Assembly: GCA_002411105.1 (NCBI GenBank)
Contig: DHQX01000031.1
Coordinates: forward strand, 22,142 to 61,056
Source of the DNA: Christensenella sp. UBA5327
GTDB lineage: Bacteria; Bacillota; Clostridia; Christensenellales; Aristaeellaceae
Length of the DNA stretch: 38,915 nucleotides
Direction of reading: 5' to 3'
Shown: positions 32,451-38,915 of the stretch, one piece after another
How the letters are laid out: each line of letters starts with the position of its first letter
Position numbering within the stretch: the first letter of the stretch is position 1
Made by a program: the position numbers and the translations under genes
Notes under the pieces: generated by a model
Told to the model about the DNA's origin: nothing
Databases searched by the model: none
What the model saw: only the letters and a program-made list of their open reading frames with translations

Positions 32451-32968
32451 TGATTCTGCTGACAGGCGGGAGCAAGTGTGGTAAAAGCACCCTGGCAGAA
32501 CGACTGATTGAGAGGTTGGCAGATGGGAAAATGGCTGTGACCTATCTTGCTACCATGCAAGCGGTGGATCAGGATGACCTCACCATCGTCGCGCGTCACC
32601 AAGCGATGCGCCAGGGAAAAGGGTTCCGGGTGATCGAGCGATGCCGGGGACTGCACTGCATTGATTTTCCTCAAGGCGGCGCAGTGCTATTGGAGGATGC
32701 ACCAAACCTGTTGGCCAACGAAATCTTTGGTGGAGAGGGTCCTGCCGCTGCTTTAGAAGGCATTCGGAAGCTTAAGTCGGCTTGCAGTCATCTGGTGGTG
32801 GTGACCAATGAGGTTGGCAGTGATGGGATGATGTATGCTGCAGAAACCATGGCCTATGTGGATGCGTTGGGGTGTTTTAATCAAGAGCTGGCCCACATGT
32901 CAGATGCCGTGGCTGAAGTAGTCAGTGGCGTACCATATGTTTTAAAAGGAGAGCTGCCATGCTGTTGA
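32447..32968 (+). CDS. cobU: Adenosylcobinamide kinase / adenosylcobinamide-phosphate guanylyltransferase CobU
   Basis: This 173-residue enzyme phosphorylates adenosylcobinamide and forms the GDP intermediate used by CobS. The P-loop GGSKCGKST (residues 7-15) and the probable guanylylated His51 in ARHQAMR are present, as is the LLEDAPNLLANEIF segment and VTNEVGS near the C-terminus. The C-terminal third is more divergent than usual (GSDGMMYAAET in place of the common GxGIVP segment). The short cobU-like gene downstream keeps that segment. It overlaps cobT by 4 and cobS by 10 bases. Confidence 0.88.
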   Translation: MMILLTGGSKCGKSTLAERLIERLADGKMAVTYLATMQAVDQDDLTIVARHQAMRQGKGFRVIERCRGLHCIDFPQGGAVLLEDAPNLLANEIFGGEGPAAALEGIRKLKSACSHLVVVTNEVGSDGMMYAAETMAYVDALGCFNQELAHMSDAVAEVVSGVPYVLKGELPCC

Positions 32969-33723
32969 TACGGCCTTTGCTCATTGCATTATCCACCTAT
33001 ACCCGGCTGCCACTGCCTAAAGTGGAATTCAATGAGGAGGACATGAAGTATTCCATGTGCTTCTTTCCCTTGGCGGGTGTCTTGGTGGGCTTGGTCTTTT
33101 GGGGCTGGTGGCACTTTTCAAACTGGTTGCAGGTTGGCGTATTGTTTCGCTCAGCGGCATTTGCATTGATTCCCTTGCTTGTGACGGGGGGCATACACAT
33201 GGACGGTTTTCTGGATGTATGTGATGCCCTGGCTTCATGGCAGCCCAAAGAGAAAAAACTGGACATCATGAAAGACCCGCATATGGGGGCTTTTGCAGTG
33301 ATTCGATGCGGAATGTACCTCTTGGCGATGTTGGGCATATACAGCGAAATCGGCAGTTCACGCCAAGCGATGTTAATCTCTTTGGGGTTTATAACATCCC
33401 GCTCTTTGGTGATTTTGATGTTCAACATCCTCCCCAATGCCAGGGGATCTGGCATGATGCAGCGCTTCCAACAGACCCAGGGAAAGAAAGCGGTGTTGAT
33501 GGCAGCAGGCGTTTTTTCGCTGCTGGCGTTTGCTGTGGGCATCAAACTATTACCCGTCCTTTTCTTATTGGGCATGGTGGCTTTTGCCCTGACTTCCCTC
33601 TGGTTCAGGCGGGTGTCTATGCACCAGTTTGGTGGTATCACGGGTGATTTGGCGGGTTTTTTTGTACAGGTAAGTGAACTTGTTTTTGCCCTGGTTGTGC
33701 TGATTGCAGGGAGGTTTGTATGA
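32959..33723 (+). CDS. cobS: Adenosylcobinamide-GDP ribazoletransferase (cobalamin synthase) CobS
   Basis: This 254-residue polytopic membrane enzyme joins adenosylcobinamide-GDP with alpha-ribazole (phosphate). Conserved features: STYTRLPLPKVEF at the N-terminus, FPLAGVLVGL, the metal-binding GGIHMDGFLDVCDA motif (near residues 74-87), and KDPHMGAFAVI. Several hydrophobic helices follow. It overlaps cobU by 10 bases and the short cobU-like gene by 4 bases. Confidence 0.96.
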   Translation: MLLIRPLLIALSTYTRLPLPKVEFNEEDMKYSMCFFPLAGVLVGLVFWGWWHFSNWLQVGVLFRSAAFALIPLLVTGGIHMDGFLDVCDALASWQPKEKKLDIMKDPHMGAFAVIRCGMYLLAMLGIYSEIGSSRQAMLISLGFITSRSLVILMFNILPNARGSGMMQRFQQTQGKKAVLMAAGVFSLLAFAVGIKLLPVLFLLGMVAFALTSLWFRRVSMHQFGGITGDLAGFFVQVSELVFALVVLIAGRFV

Positions 33724-34082
33724 TCCTGATCATAGGTGGCAGGGCTTCTGGCAAACGAAAAACAGCACTGGACCGATTTGGTTTGCAAGCAAAGACCGTT
33801 AGCCCCGAGGCAGCGTTCACGGCGCCTTGTATCGACCAGTTTCACCAGCTATTGCGCCAGGTCATGGACGCAGGCAACGACCCTGTGCAGTTCACCGAGG
33901 AACTCCTGCGCCGCAACCCCGATGCCGTCATTCTGTGTGACGAAATAGGCCTGGGCATTGTGCCCATGGACAAGCGAGAGCGGCTTTGGCGGGAAGCCGT
34001 TGGGCGATGCTGCCAGCGGATCGCCGCGCAGGCCCAGCAGGTCATCCGGGTGGTGTGCGGGCTTTCTCAGGTGCTTAAATGA
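33720..34082 (+). CDS. Short second CobU-like protein
   Basis: This 120-residue protein is much shorter than CobU (about 170-185). It has a P-loop-like GGRASGKRKT (residues 6-15). The C-terminal half (CDEIGLGIVPMDKRERLWREA followed by QQVIRVVCGLSQVLK; two adjacent segments) matches the C-terminal part of ordinary CobU. The middle part, where the guanylylated histidine normally sits, is largely absent. It overlaps both neighbours by 4 bases, so it is an integrated operon member and not a decaying copy. It may complement the divergent C-terminus of the upstream CobU, or do only one half-reaction; both are inference. Confidence 0.8.
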   Translation: MILIIGGRASGKRKTALDRFGLQAKTVSPEAAFTAPCIDQFHQLLRQVMDAGNDPVQFTEELLRRNPDAVILCDEIGLGIVPMDKRERLWREAVGRCCQRIAAQAQQVIRVVCGLSQVLK

Positions 34083-34690
34083 TTCTGCACCTCATCCGGC
34101 ATGGACAGACCTTGGCCAACCAGCAGCGCCTGTACTGCGGCAAGACTGATTTGCCCTTGACTGAGTCAGGAAAAAATGGAATCAAGCTTCTGGCATCCCT
34201 GGGCATCTATCCGCCCTTGGAAGGGCTTGCTGTGTATACTTCCGGGCTGCTGCGCGTACGTCAAACCCTGGAAGCCATCTACGGGAAAGTGCCTTGTTTG
34301 GAGTTGTCAGCTTTCCGGGAAATGGACTTTGGGGCGTTTGAAATGAAAAGCTATGAACAGCTCAAAGAAAACCCGGCATACATTGCCTGGATTGAAGATC
34401 AGACCGGGAGCGTCGCCTGCCCTGGCGGCGAGAGTCAGGCGATTTTTGCCCGGCGGGTGATAACGGGCTTCCAGGAAGTGGTGGACAAAGGAATGCCTGC
34501 TTTGGTGGTTTGCCACGGCGGTGTCATTACCTGCCTGATGCAGCACCTTTTTCCTAAGGAGCCGCGCCATTTTTATCAATGGCAGCCAAGACCCGGGGAG
34601 GGCTACACTGTGCATTTGCCCAAAGAGGGCACTTGCTATTTTTCAGATCTATCCAAACCTCAGCAAGGTTTGCTATTCTCCGAAAGGTAA
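34079..34690 (+). CDS. cobC: Alpha-ribazole phosphatase CobC (histidine phosphatase family)
   Basis: This 203-residue enzyme of the phosphoglycerate mutase-like superfamily has the catalytic LIRHGQT motif (His8), the substrate-binding region GKTDLPLTESG, REMDFGAFE and a C-terminal VVCHGGVI motif carrying the second histidine. Known role in this context: dephosphorylation of alpha-ribazole phosphate or adenosylcobalamin phosphate. Position at the end of the cobT operon supports this over glycolytic mutase. It overlaps the short cobU-like gene by 4 bases. No convincing terminator follows. Confidence 0.9.
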   Translation: MILHLIRHGQTLANQQRLYCGKTDLPLTESGKNGIKLLASLGIYPPLEGLAVYTSGLLRVRQTLEAIYGKVPCLELSAFREMDFGAFEMKSYEQLKENPAYIAWIEDQTGSVACPGGESQAIFARRVITGFQEVVDKGMPALVVCHGGVITCLMQHLFPKEPRHFYQWQPRPGEGYTVHLPKEGTCYFSDLSKPQQGLLFSER

Positions 34691-34911
34691 AAACCCCCGG
34701 CCTTGCGCTTCGATATAATCCAGCACAATCATGAGGACATCTGCATCATGATGAGCGACAATTCGGGGAACACTTCGCAGTTGTGTGCAGACACAAGCAA
34801 TACGGGCAGAACATGGCGCTGACACCCCAGGTCACTCTGGTGATGATTGCTTGTGTTTCCTTGGTTTTCTCCTTTCGCTGCAGCATTCCGCTTTATGCGA
34901 GAGGCTTTATC
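34691..34911. other. Gap between convergent cobC and flavodoxin-family genes
   Basis: About 220 bases between convergent genes. No credible gene, hairpin with T-run or RNA motif was recognised. Short open frames here and running on into the next gene are antisense to it and look spurious. Confidence 0.5.
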
Positions 34912-35613
34912 TCATCCTTGGTTGCGGATCCAGCCCTTGTCCAGCCAATGGCGCAAGTCTGCGGTGCTGGGCCCCATTTTCTTCAGAAGGTTTTGCTGCA
35001 GGGTGCGGCACATCATGAAGATGGCATGGTGCTTCAGGCTCTTTTTTGCTGGCTGAAGGCGCTTGAACCTTTGGGCAAACGCCCGGGTCCTGGCTTCGAT
35101 GCTTGCTCTGCGCTTGGCGCTCAACAGATCCCATTCCGCGTGGTTCATGAGCTTGAGACGGAGGCTTTTAACGGATGAAATACCCATCCAGTTCATGGAC
35201 ACCTTGACATCCCGCAGGGCGCCGAAGGTAGGCGCGCCAAGGCTTTGGGCGATGATGGCAACCTGTTTATCAAACAGCCTGGGCTCCGGGCGGTGGGGCA
35301 TCCAGTGGCAGGCCAGATGGTCCAGCAAGGCTTTCACCTGGGCAGGAGCACGCATCACATAGGTTGGGTAGACAAATAGAATCAGGTCGGCTTCGAGCAT
35401 CGCTTTCCAGATGGGCATCACCTTGTCCGCGTGAGGACAGAGGGTCTCATCCTTGTAGAAACAGGTCTTGCAGCCGGTGCAGAAGGTCGGCCCGTCCTTT
35501 GGCAGGACAAATTCGGTGATTTTATTGCCGCTTGCCAACTCAGAAATAATGAATTCTTTGATTTTATGTGTGACGCCATGGTGCTGCGTGCCGGTGATAA
35601 GCAGGATGTCCAT
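34912..35613 (-). CDS. Flavodoxin-fold NAD(P)H-dependent reductase with cysteine cluster
   Basis: This 233-residue cytoplasmic protein begins with MDILLITGTQHHG, a flavodoxin-like FMN phosphate loop. The FCTGCKTCFYKDETLCPH segment (about residues 45-62) has the C-x2-C-x2-C-x7-C cysteines common in iron-sulfur or disulfide flavoproteins of anaerobes. A FVYPTYVMRAPAQVKALLDH segment matches the FMN-reductase family. The start is ATG 35613 with AAGGAG upstream; the longer open frame to 35994 is not supported. It is convergent with the cobT operon. A role in cob(II)alamin reduction for adenosylation is possible but not shown. The C-terminal 60 residues are basic. Confidence 0.8.
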   Translation of the reverse strand: MDILLITGTQHHGVTHKIKEFIISELASGNKITEFVLPKDGPTFCTGCKTCFYKDETLCPHADKVMPIWKAMLEADLILFVYPTYVMRAPAQVKALLDHLACHWMPHRPEPRLFDKQVAIIAQSLGAPTFGALRDVKVSMNWMGISSVKSLRLKLMNHAEWDLLSAKRRASIEARTRAFAQRFKRLQPAKKSLKHHAIFMMCRTLQQNLLKKMGPSTADLRHWLDKGWIRNQG

Positions 35614-35990
35614 GCTTTTCTCCTTGTTTTGCTGGAATAGTACACAATTCCAACATCCATTATAGCCAAGGATGATGTGAGGCTGGTAAAGGGCTCGTGA
35701 AGATGCGGTAAGAACTTGATGATTCACTGTGCGCTTTCCCTTTTGGTGTGTGCGTGTCAGAATCGTCCTGACATCAAGGATGGTGCGGCGGATCACAAGC
35801 ACCGGTTGCGACGCGAATTGGGAGGGACGCGATGTGCGCCGCCCCAGGTCAAGGTTACAAAAGAGGCCGTCCTGGCCACCGGTAGTGGGGAGTGTAGCAA
35901 GCCCTGGGCAGAACAAATCCGAACGTTGCAGAAACCCCGCCCTGATTCCCGGATGAAGGTGTGAGGGGCGCAAGTCAGTGAGGCATTGTG
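35614..35990. other. Intergenic stretch with no recognised gene
   Basis: A TATAAT on the minus strand (35664-35659) may be part of the promoter for the flavodoxin-family gene; its -35 is weak. Bases 35756-35964 are more G+C-rich and open in one plus frame (82 codons, 35716-35964), but this frame has no ribosome binding site and no family I recognise. Confidence 0.4.
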
Positions 35991-36160
35991 TCACTCCGCC
36001 AGCGGCTCCCGGGGGTCTTTCAGGGGGTAGTAGCCGTCTGGGTACCAGTCATCCCATAGGGTGAACAGCTGGGGGCGCGCTGCCCCTGAACATGGCAGAC
36101 GGCGGCAGCCTGCGCTATCCGCTTTACCAGATCAAGGTTCAATGATGCTTCTGCTGTCAT
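35991..36160 (-). pseudogene. Remnant of an unidentified gene, 3' end only
   Basis: On the minus strand, bases 36085-35991 encode a coherent C-terminal tail (LWDDWYPDGYYPLKDPREPL, then Ala-Glu-stop). Just upstream, a different frame encodes a helical stretch (LNLDLVKRIAQAAAVCH). The two join if one base is removed or added in the run near 36078-36086. No start or remaining body was found. The family is not recognised. Confidence 0.35.
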
Positions 36161-36321
36161 GCACATGGATTGCGTAGGGGCAGACTCCTGGTGATGTAAA
36201 CGGCAATTGGCTTGACTGATATGATGAATGGTGTCATGAGGATGCAAATCGTTTTGATGATTTGCTTGGTATTAGAATTCCTTATTGCATAGATTTGGCG
36301 GGAAATACAATTCCAATAGCA

Positions 36322-36364
36322 TGCGGATAGCTACCTATCCGCACAGAGCCCAAAAGGCTCTTTT
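36322..36364 (+). other. Two tandem hairpins, the second terminator-like
   Basis: TGCGGATAG (36322-36330) and CTATCCGCA (36335-36343) form a perfect 9-bp stem with a 4-base loop. GAGCC (36346-36350) and GGCTC (36356-36360) form a second stem, followed by four T. Both lie ahead of the M28 peptidase gene. Confidence 0.5.
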
Positions 36365-36379
36365 GAAGGAGTTTGAAAT

Positions 36380-36436
36380 ATGCAAGCCAACATTCAGGTT
36401 CTATGGCCATGGCATGGAACATCCAGTGCGTCCTAG
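36380..36436 (+). CDS. Possible 18-codon leader ORF
   Basis: An ATG preceded by AAGGAG (36367-36372) opens a frame of 18 codons ending at TAG 36434-36436. The predicted peptide MQANIQVLWPWHGTSSAS has no recognised similarity. It follows two hairpins and lies about 100 bases before the M28 gene. It may be a leader peptide or chance; no direct evidence of translation. Confidence 0.25.
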   Translation: MQANIQVLWPWHGTSSAS

Positions 36437-36539
36437 GGCCAGCCTCAATATATTACGAAGAACCCATATGGATTTTACATGCGCTTTTCATTGATGGGCT
36501 ATACTTTATTGGTTATCCGTACAAATTGAGGAGGAACAC

Positions 36540-38237
36540 ATGGTTACCTTCCGGCATCGCCTGGGAACTTTGGTGCTTTGTGTCAGCATCCTGCTGGGTG
36601 CCTGGTTAGGGTATATGCGCTTCATGCCAGGCAGGGCGGGGCACATCAATGAAGAGCATAAGACCCTGCAGCAGGCCACGGAAGGCCCTGATTTTGCCTT
36701 GATGCTGTCAGACCTCAAACAGATGAGCGCGCAGGTTCACAATGTGGGCAGCCCGGGCATCCGCTTGCTGCAGGACTTCATCAGAAACAGGGTGGAGGAA
36801 CTGGGTTATGCCATGCAGGAAGACCATTATGCCCTGAGCATGGAGGATGTGCTGGACTTGCGCCAGGTCTGGGGGCGGGGTTTGGATGCGACGCCTGAAT
36901 CCATCCGCGAGGGCAGTGGCATTGGCAACGCGCCGGCCATGGACCTTGTGAACCTCTATGTGCACCTGGACGCGCCGGACACCGAGGAAACCATCTTCCT
37001 GGTAGCGCATACCGACTCCGTGAAGGAGGGACCGGGTGCCTTTGACGATACGGTGTCTGTGGCTGCCATGCTGGAAGGATTGCGGCTGCTCAAAGGCCAG
37101 GCTTTGCAGCGGGATGTTGTCTTCCTGTTCACCGATGGGGAGGAGCAGGGGCTGTTGGGTGCTTTCCTGTTTGTGGAAGAGCATCCGGACCTGGTGGAAA
37201 ACACGCGGCTGGTGCTGAACCTGGAAGCACGGGGCAACCATGGCGCTTTGATCATGTTTGAAACAAGCCGGAACAACCTGGCCATGGTGCGGCATCTGAA
37301 CCGGGCGCTGAAACGGCCGGTGAGCACCTCCATCGCCACCGCGGTGTACCGCACCATGCAAAACGACACGGACCTGACCGCCTTTTTTAAGACAGGGCGC
37401 GCGGGGATGAACTTTGCCTGCATTGACAACCCCATGGTTTACCATACCGCACAGGACAATTATGAGACCTTCTCCCGCGACACCGCCCGGCAATACCTGG
37501 ACGACCTCACAGCCCTGGCCACCTACTTTGCCACCACCAAAGACCTGGACTTGGAAAGCGGCGAAGATGGCGTGTTTTTCCCGCTGCCTTTTGCAAAACT
37601 GGTGGTGATTCCAGAGGGCGCTGCAAAGGCGGCGAGCTTTCTGATTGCGCTTGCTATCTTGATTCTCCTGGTGGTGAGCGCCGCAAAAAAGCGGGTGCGG
37701 GTCCCACGGGTGCTGATTTCCTGTATTGGTTTCCTGGTTTGTCTTGGCCTTGCTGCCGCGGTGGTTTTCGGGCTTCAAGAAGCAATTCATGCCATATTCT
37801 TTGCACAAGGCGGCAGCATGTGGGATTCCCAATGGAGCACACCGGTCTTCCTGGTGATGGCGCTGGGCATCTGCTTGGGCGGGTTCTTTGTGGCGAGGAC
37901 AAGCAGAAAACACCTCATTCCCTTTGAAAGCGCGCTGGGTGCGCTGCTCTTGCCCGCTGTGCTTTGCCTTGCCCTGCCTCTGGTGTTCCCCGGCGGCATC
38001 TATCTTGGCGCAGCTGTGGGCCTGAGCGGCTTGATCTATATAGTTGTGGTTTCACTGTTCAGGCGCCGGCTGCATGTGCTGCTGGCCTTCATGGGCCTGT
38101 TGATGATGGCATTGATCGCCCCGATTGGTTATCTCTTGCACACAGCGCTGGGCTTTTACGCCTCCCACGTGGCCATTCCATTGCTATTGCTGCCGGTGTT
38201 GACCCTTGGTGCTTTGGACGGCTTTGGCCGCAGCTAG
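36540..38237 (+). CDS. Membrane-anchored M28-family metallopeptidase
   Basis: This is a 565-residue protein. An N-terminal signal anchor (about residues 8-26) leads to an extracytoplasmic M28 aminopeptidase domain with zinc ligands His157 (AHTDS), Asp169 (AFDDT), Glu202 after the general base Glu201 (DGEEQGLLGA), an acidic ligand at Glu229 (NLEARGNHG) and His302 (YHTAQDN). After about residue 355 there are six or more transmembrane segments. This layout resembles multi-membrane M28 peptidases of the Fxna/ERMP type. GAGGAGG precedes the ATG by 6 bases. The physiological substrate is unknown. It is isolated, with no evident operon partner. Confidence 0.9.
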   Translation: MVTFRHRLGTLVLCVSILLGAWLGYMRFMPGRAGHINEEHKTLQQATEGPDFALMLSDLKQMSAQVHNVGSPGIRLLQDFIRNRVEELGYAMQEDHYALSMEDVLDLRQVWGRGLDATPESIREGSGIGNAPAMDLVNLYVHLDAPDTEETIFLVAHTDSVKEGPGAFDDTVSVAAMLEGLRLLKGQALQRDVVFLFTDGEEQGLLGAFLFVEEHPDLVENTRLVLNLEARGNHGALIMFETSRNNLAMVRHLNRALKRPVSTSIATAVYRTMQNDTDLTAFFKTGRAGMNFACIDNPMVYHTAQDNYETFSRDTARQYLDDLTALATYFATTKDLDLESGEDGVFFPLPFAKLVVIPEGAAKAASFLIALAILILLVVSAAKKRVRVPRVLISCIGFLVCLGLAAAVVFGLQEAIHAIFFAQGGSMWDSQWSTPVFLVMALGICLGGFFVARTSRKHLIPFESALGALLLPAVLCLALPLVFPGGIYLGAAVGLSGLIYIVVVSLFRRRLHVLLAFMGLLMMALIAPIGYLLHTALGFYASHVAIPLLLLPVLTLGALDGFGRS

Positions 38238-38336
38238 ACGGTATATTAATCTGCCTTTATCCTCTGGCGCTTCCTGGGTTGCATAATATTAATTGAATAG
38301 GAGTGATATATATACACAAAAAAGGAAGACAACGCC

Positions 38337-38915
38337 ATGATAGAATATACGAATAAAATCACAGCGCTATACTCCCGCCTGTCAGTTGGTGATGAGGACA
38401 GGGATGGTGGCGAGAGCAACAGCATTGTCAATCAAAAGGGATTTTTAGAAAGATACGCAAGACAGCACAAGCTGATGGATATTCGACACTATATCGACGA
38501 TGATGAAAGCGGCAGGTTCTTTGACCGCTCCGCTTATACACAAATGATAAGCGATGTTGAAAGTGGAAAAAATCGGCATTGTCATTATGGAAGAGATGAC
38601 ACGCTGGGGACGAGATTATCTTCAAGTAGGAAATGCAATGGAGATATTCCGCAGAAGCTAAAGAAAAATAAACAAGATAATTTCTACAATGAACATACCG
38701 CAGAGATTATTTTATTTGAAAGCGCAAAGAAATATTTCAAAGAACATTTAGGAGAAAGCAAGAGCTAAAATATACCCAAATGGAAATCAGAAGTAGGCAC
38801 TTTGAAGAAAGAAAAAGTCAATCTATATTCTCAAATCATAGAGATACGAGAAGAAGTAGAACAGGCTGAAAATGTTAAAAGCTGCGTAGAGAAACTGGTC
38901 TGCCCCCAGTCTTTG
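38337..38915 (+). pseudogene. Degraded large serine recombinase (Tn4451/TndX type), runs off the window
   Basis: The N-terminal resolvase domain starts correctly (ALYSRLS with the catalytic serine, GESNSIVNQK, DDESGRFFDR). After ESGK near 38572 one extra A in an A-run shifts the frame. Correcting it restores IGIVIMEEMTRWGRDYLQVG and then a stop near 38660. The next stretch matches the C-terminal part of the same family (NEHTAEIILFESAKKYFKEH), so the long middle region is deleted. An in-frame TAA at 38766-38768 interrupts that tail, which continues as a coiled-coil-like sequence to the window end. The region is A+T-rich (20 G+C of 60 bases at 38761-38820), unlike the rest of the window. It marks an old mobile element. 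Confidence 0.88.

Noticed and set aside
35614..35994. N-terminal extension of the flavodoxin-family gene by about 127 codons
   Set aside because: The flavodoxin fold begins at 35613 with AAGGAG before it, and the extension is low-complexity with no family similarity.
1..38915. CRISPR arrays, rRNA, tRNA other than the tmRNA tRNA-like domain, complete insertion sequences
   Set aside because: No regularly spaced repeats, rRNA core motifs, tRNA-like folds outside ssrA or paired transposase/inverted-repeat structures were seen on reading both strands.

Overview
The window reads as chromosome of an anaerobic, G+C-rich Bacillota, most likely a Clostridia. Supporting signs are strong AGGAGG-type ribosome binding sites, sigma-A-like promoters, a TAXI-type TRAP transporter, AddA, SmpB with a one-piece tmRNA, oxygen-independent (cbi-type) cobalamin genes and a broken Tn4451/TndX-type serine recombinase. 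The exported proteins have plain signal peptides without a lipobox cysteine, so the envelope type is left open.

Layout. (1) 1-12.9 kb is very G+C-rich, all genes on +: the C-terminal part of an AlaX/AlaRS-like editing protein, a TAXI-TRAP substrate-binding protein and fused permease, an SGNH hydrolase, a secreted M30-like metalloprotease, upp, a DUF1801 protein with an overlapping partner, addA, smpB and the tmRNA gene ssrA with its terminator. (2) 13.0-34.7 kb is clearly less G+C-rich and is a corrinoid island of two divergent operons. The leftward operon (about 18 kb, 16 genes, nearly all abutting or overlapping) starts with a consensus promoter, a cobalamin riboswitch and an intrinsic terminator. 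It then reads cbiK (exported), a surface-module/BtuF fusion, a second BtuF-like protein, btuC, btuD, cbiA, cbiF, cbiG, cbiH, a cbiJ-cbiE-cbiT fusion, cbiC, cbiD, cbiB, cobD, a cbiP lacking its glutaminase domain, and an ApgM-like gene. The rightward operon is cobT, cobU, cobS, a short second cobU-like gene and cobC. (3) 34.7-38.9 kb is mixed: a flavodoxin-family reductase, about 0.9 kb with gene remnants, a membrane-anchored M28 peptidase and an A+T-rich recombinase pseudogene at the right edge.

How the genes work together. The cytoplasmic enzymes cover most of the anaerobic route from cobalt-sirohydrochlorin to cobyric acid, the aminopropanol arm (CobD, CbiB), and nucleotide-loop assembly (CobT, CobU, CobS, CobC). 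Not found in the window: cbiL (C20 methyltransferase), a corrinoid adenosyltransferase, sirohydrochlorin synthesis genes and a dedicated cobalt transporter. The first five genes form a possible extracytoplasmic module: a signal-peptide-bearing cobaltochelatase, a protein with three repeated NEAT-like modules fused to a BtuF-type binding domain, a second binding protein, and a BtuCD-type importer whose ATPase has an extra C-terminal domain. My most notable observations are this module, the cobyric acid synthase with its glutaminase domain cut out but its C-terminal tail kept, and the ApgM-like protein, which could supply the missing threonine kinase.
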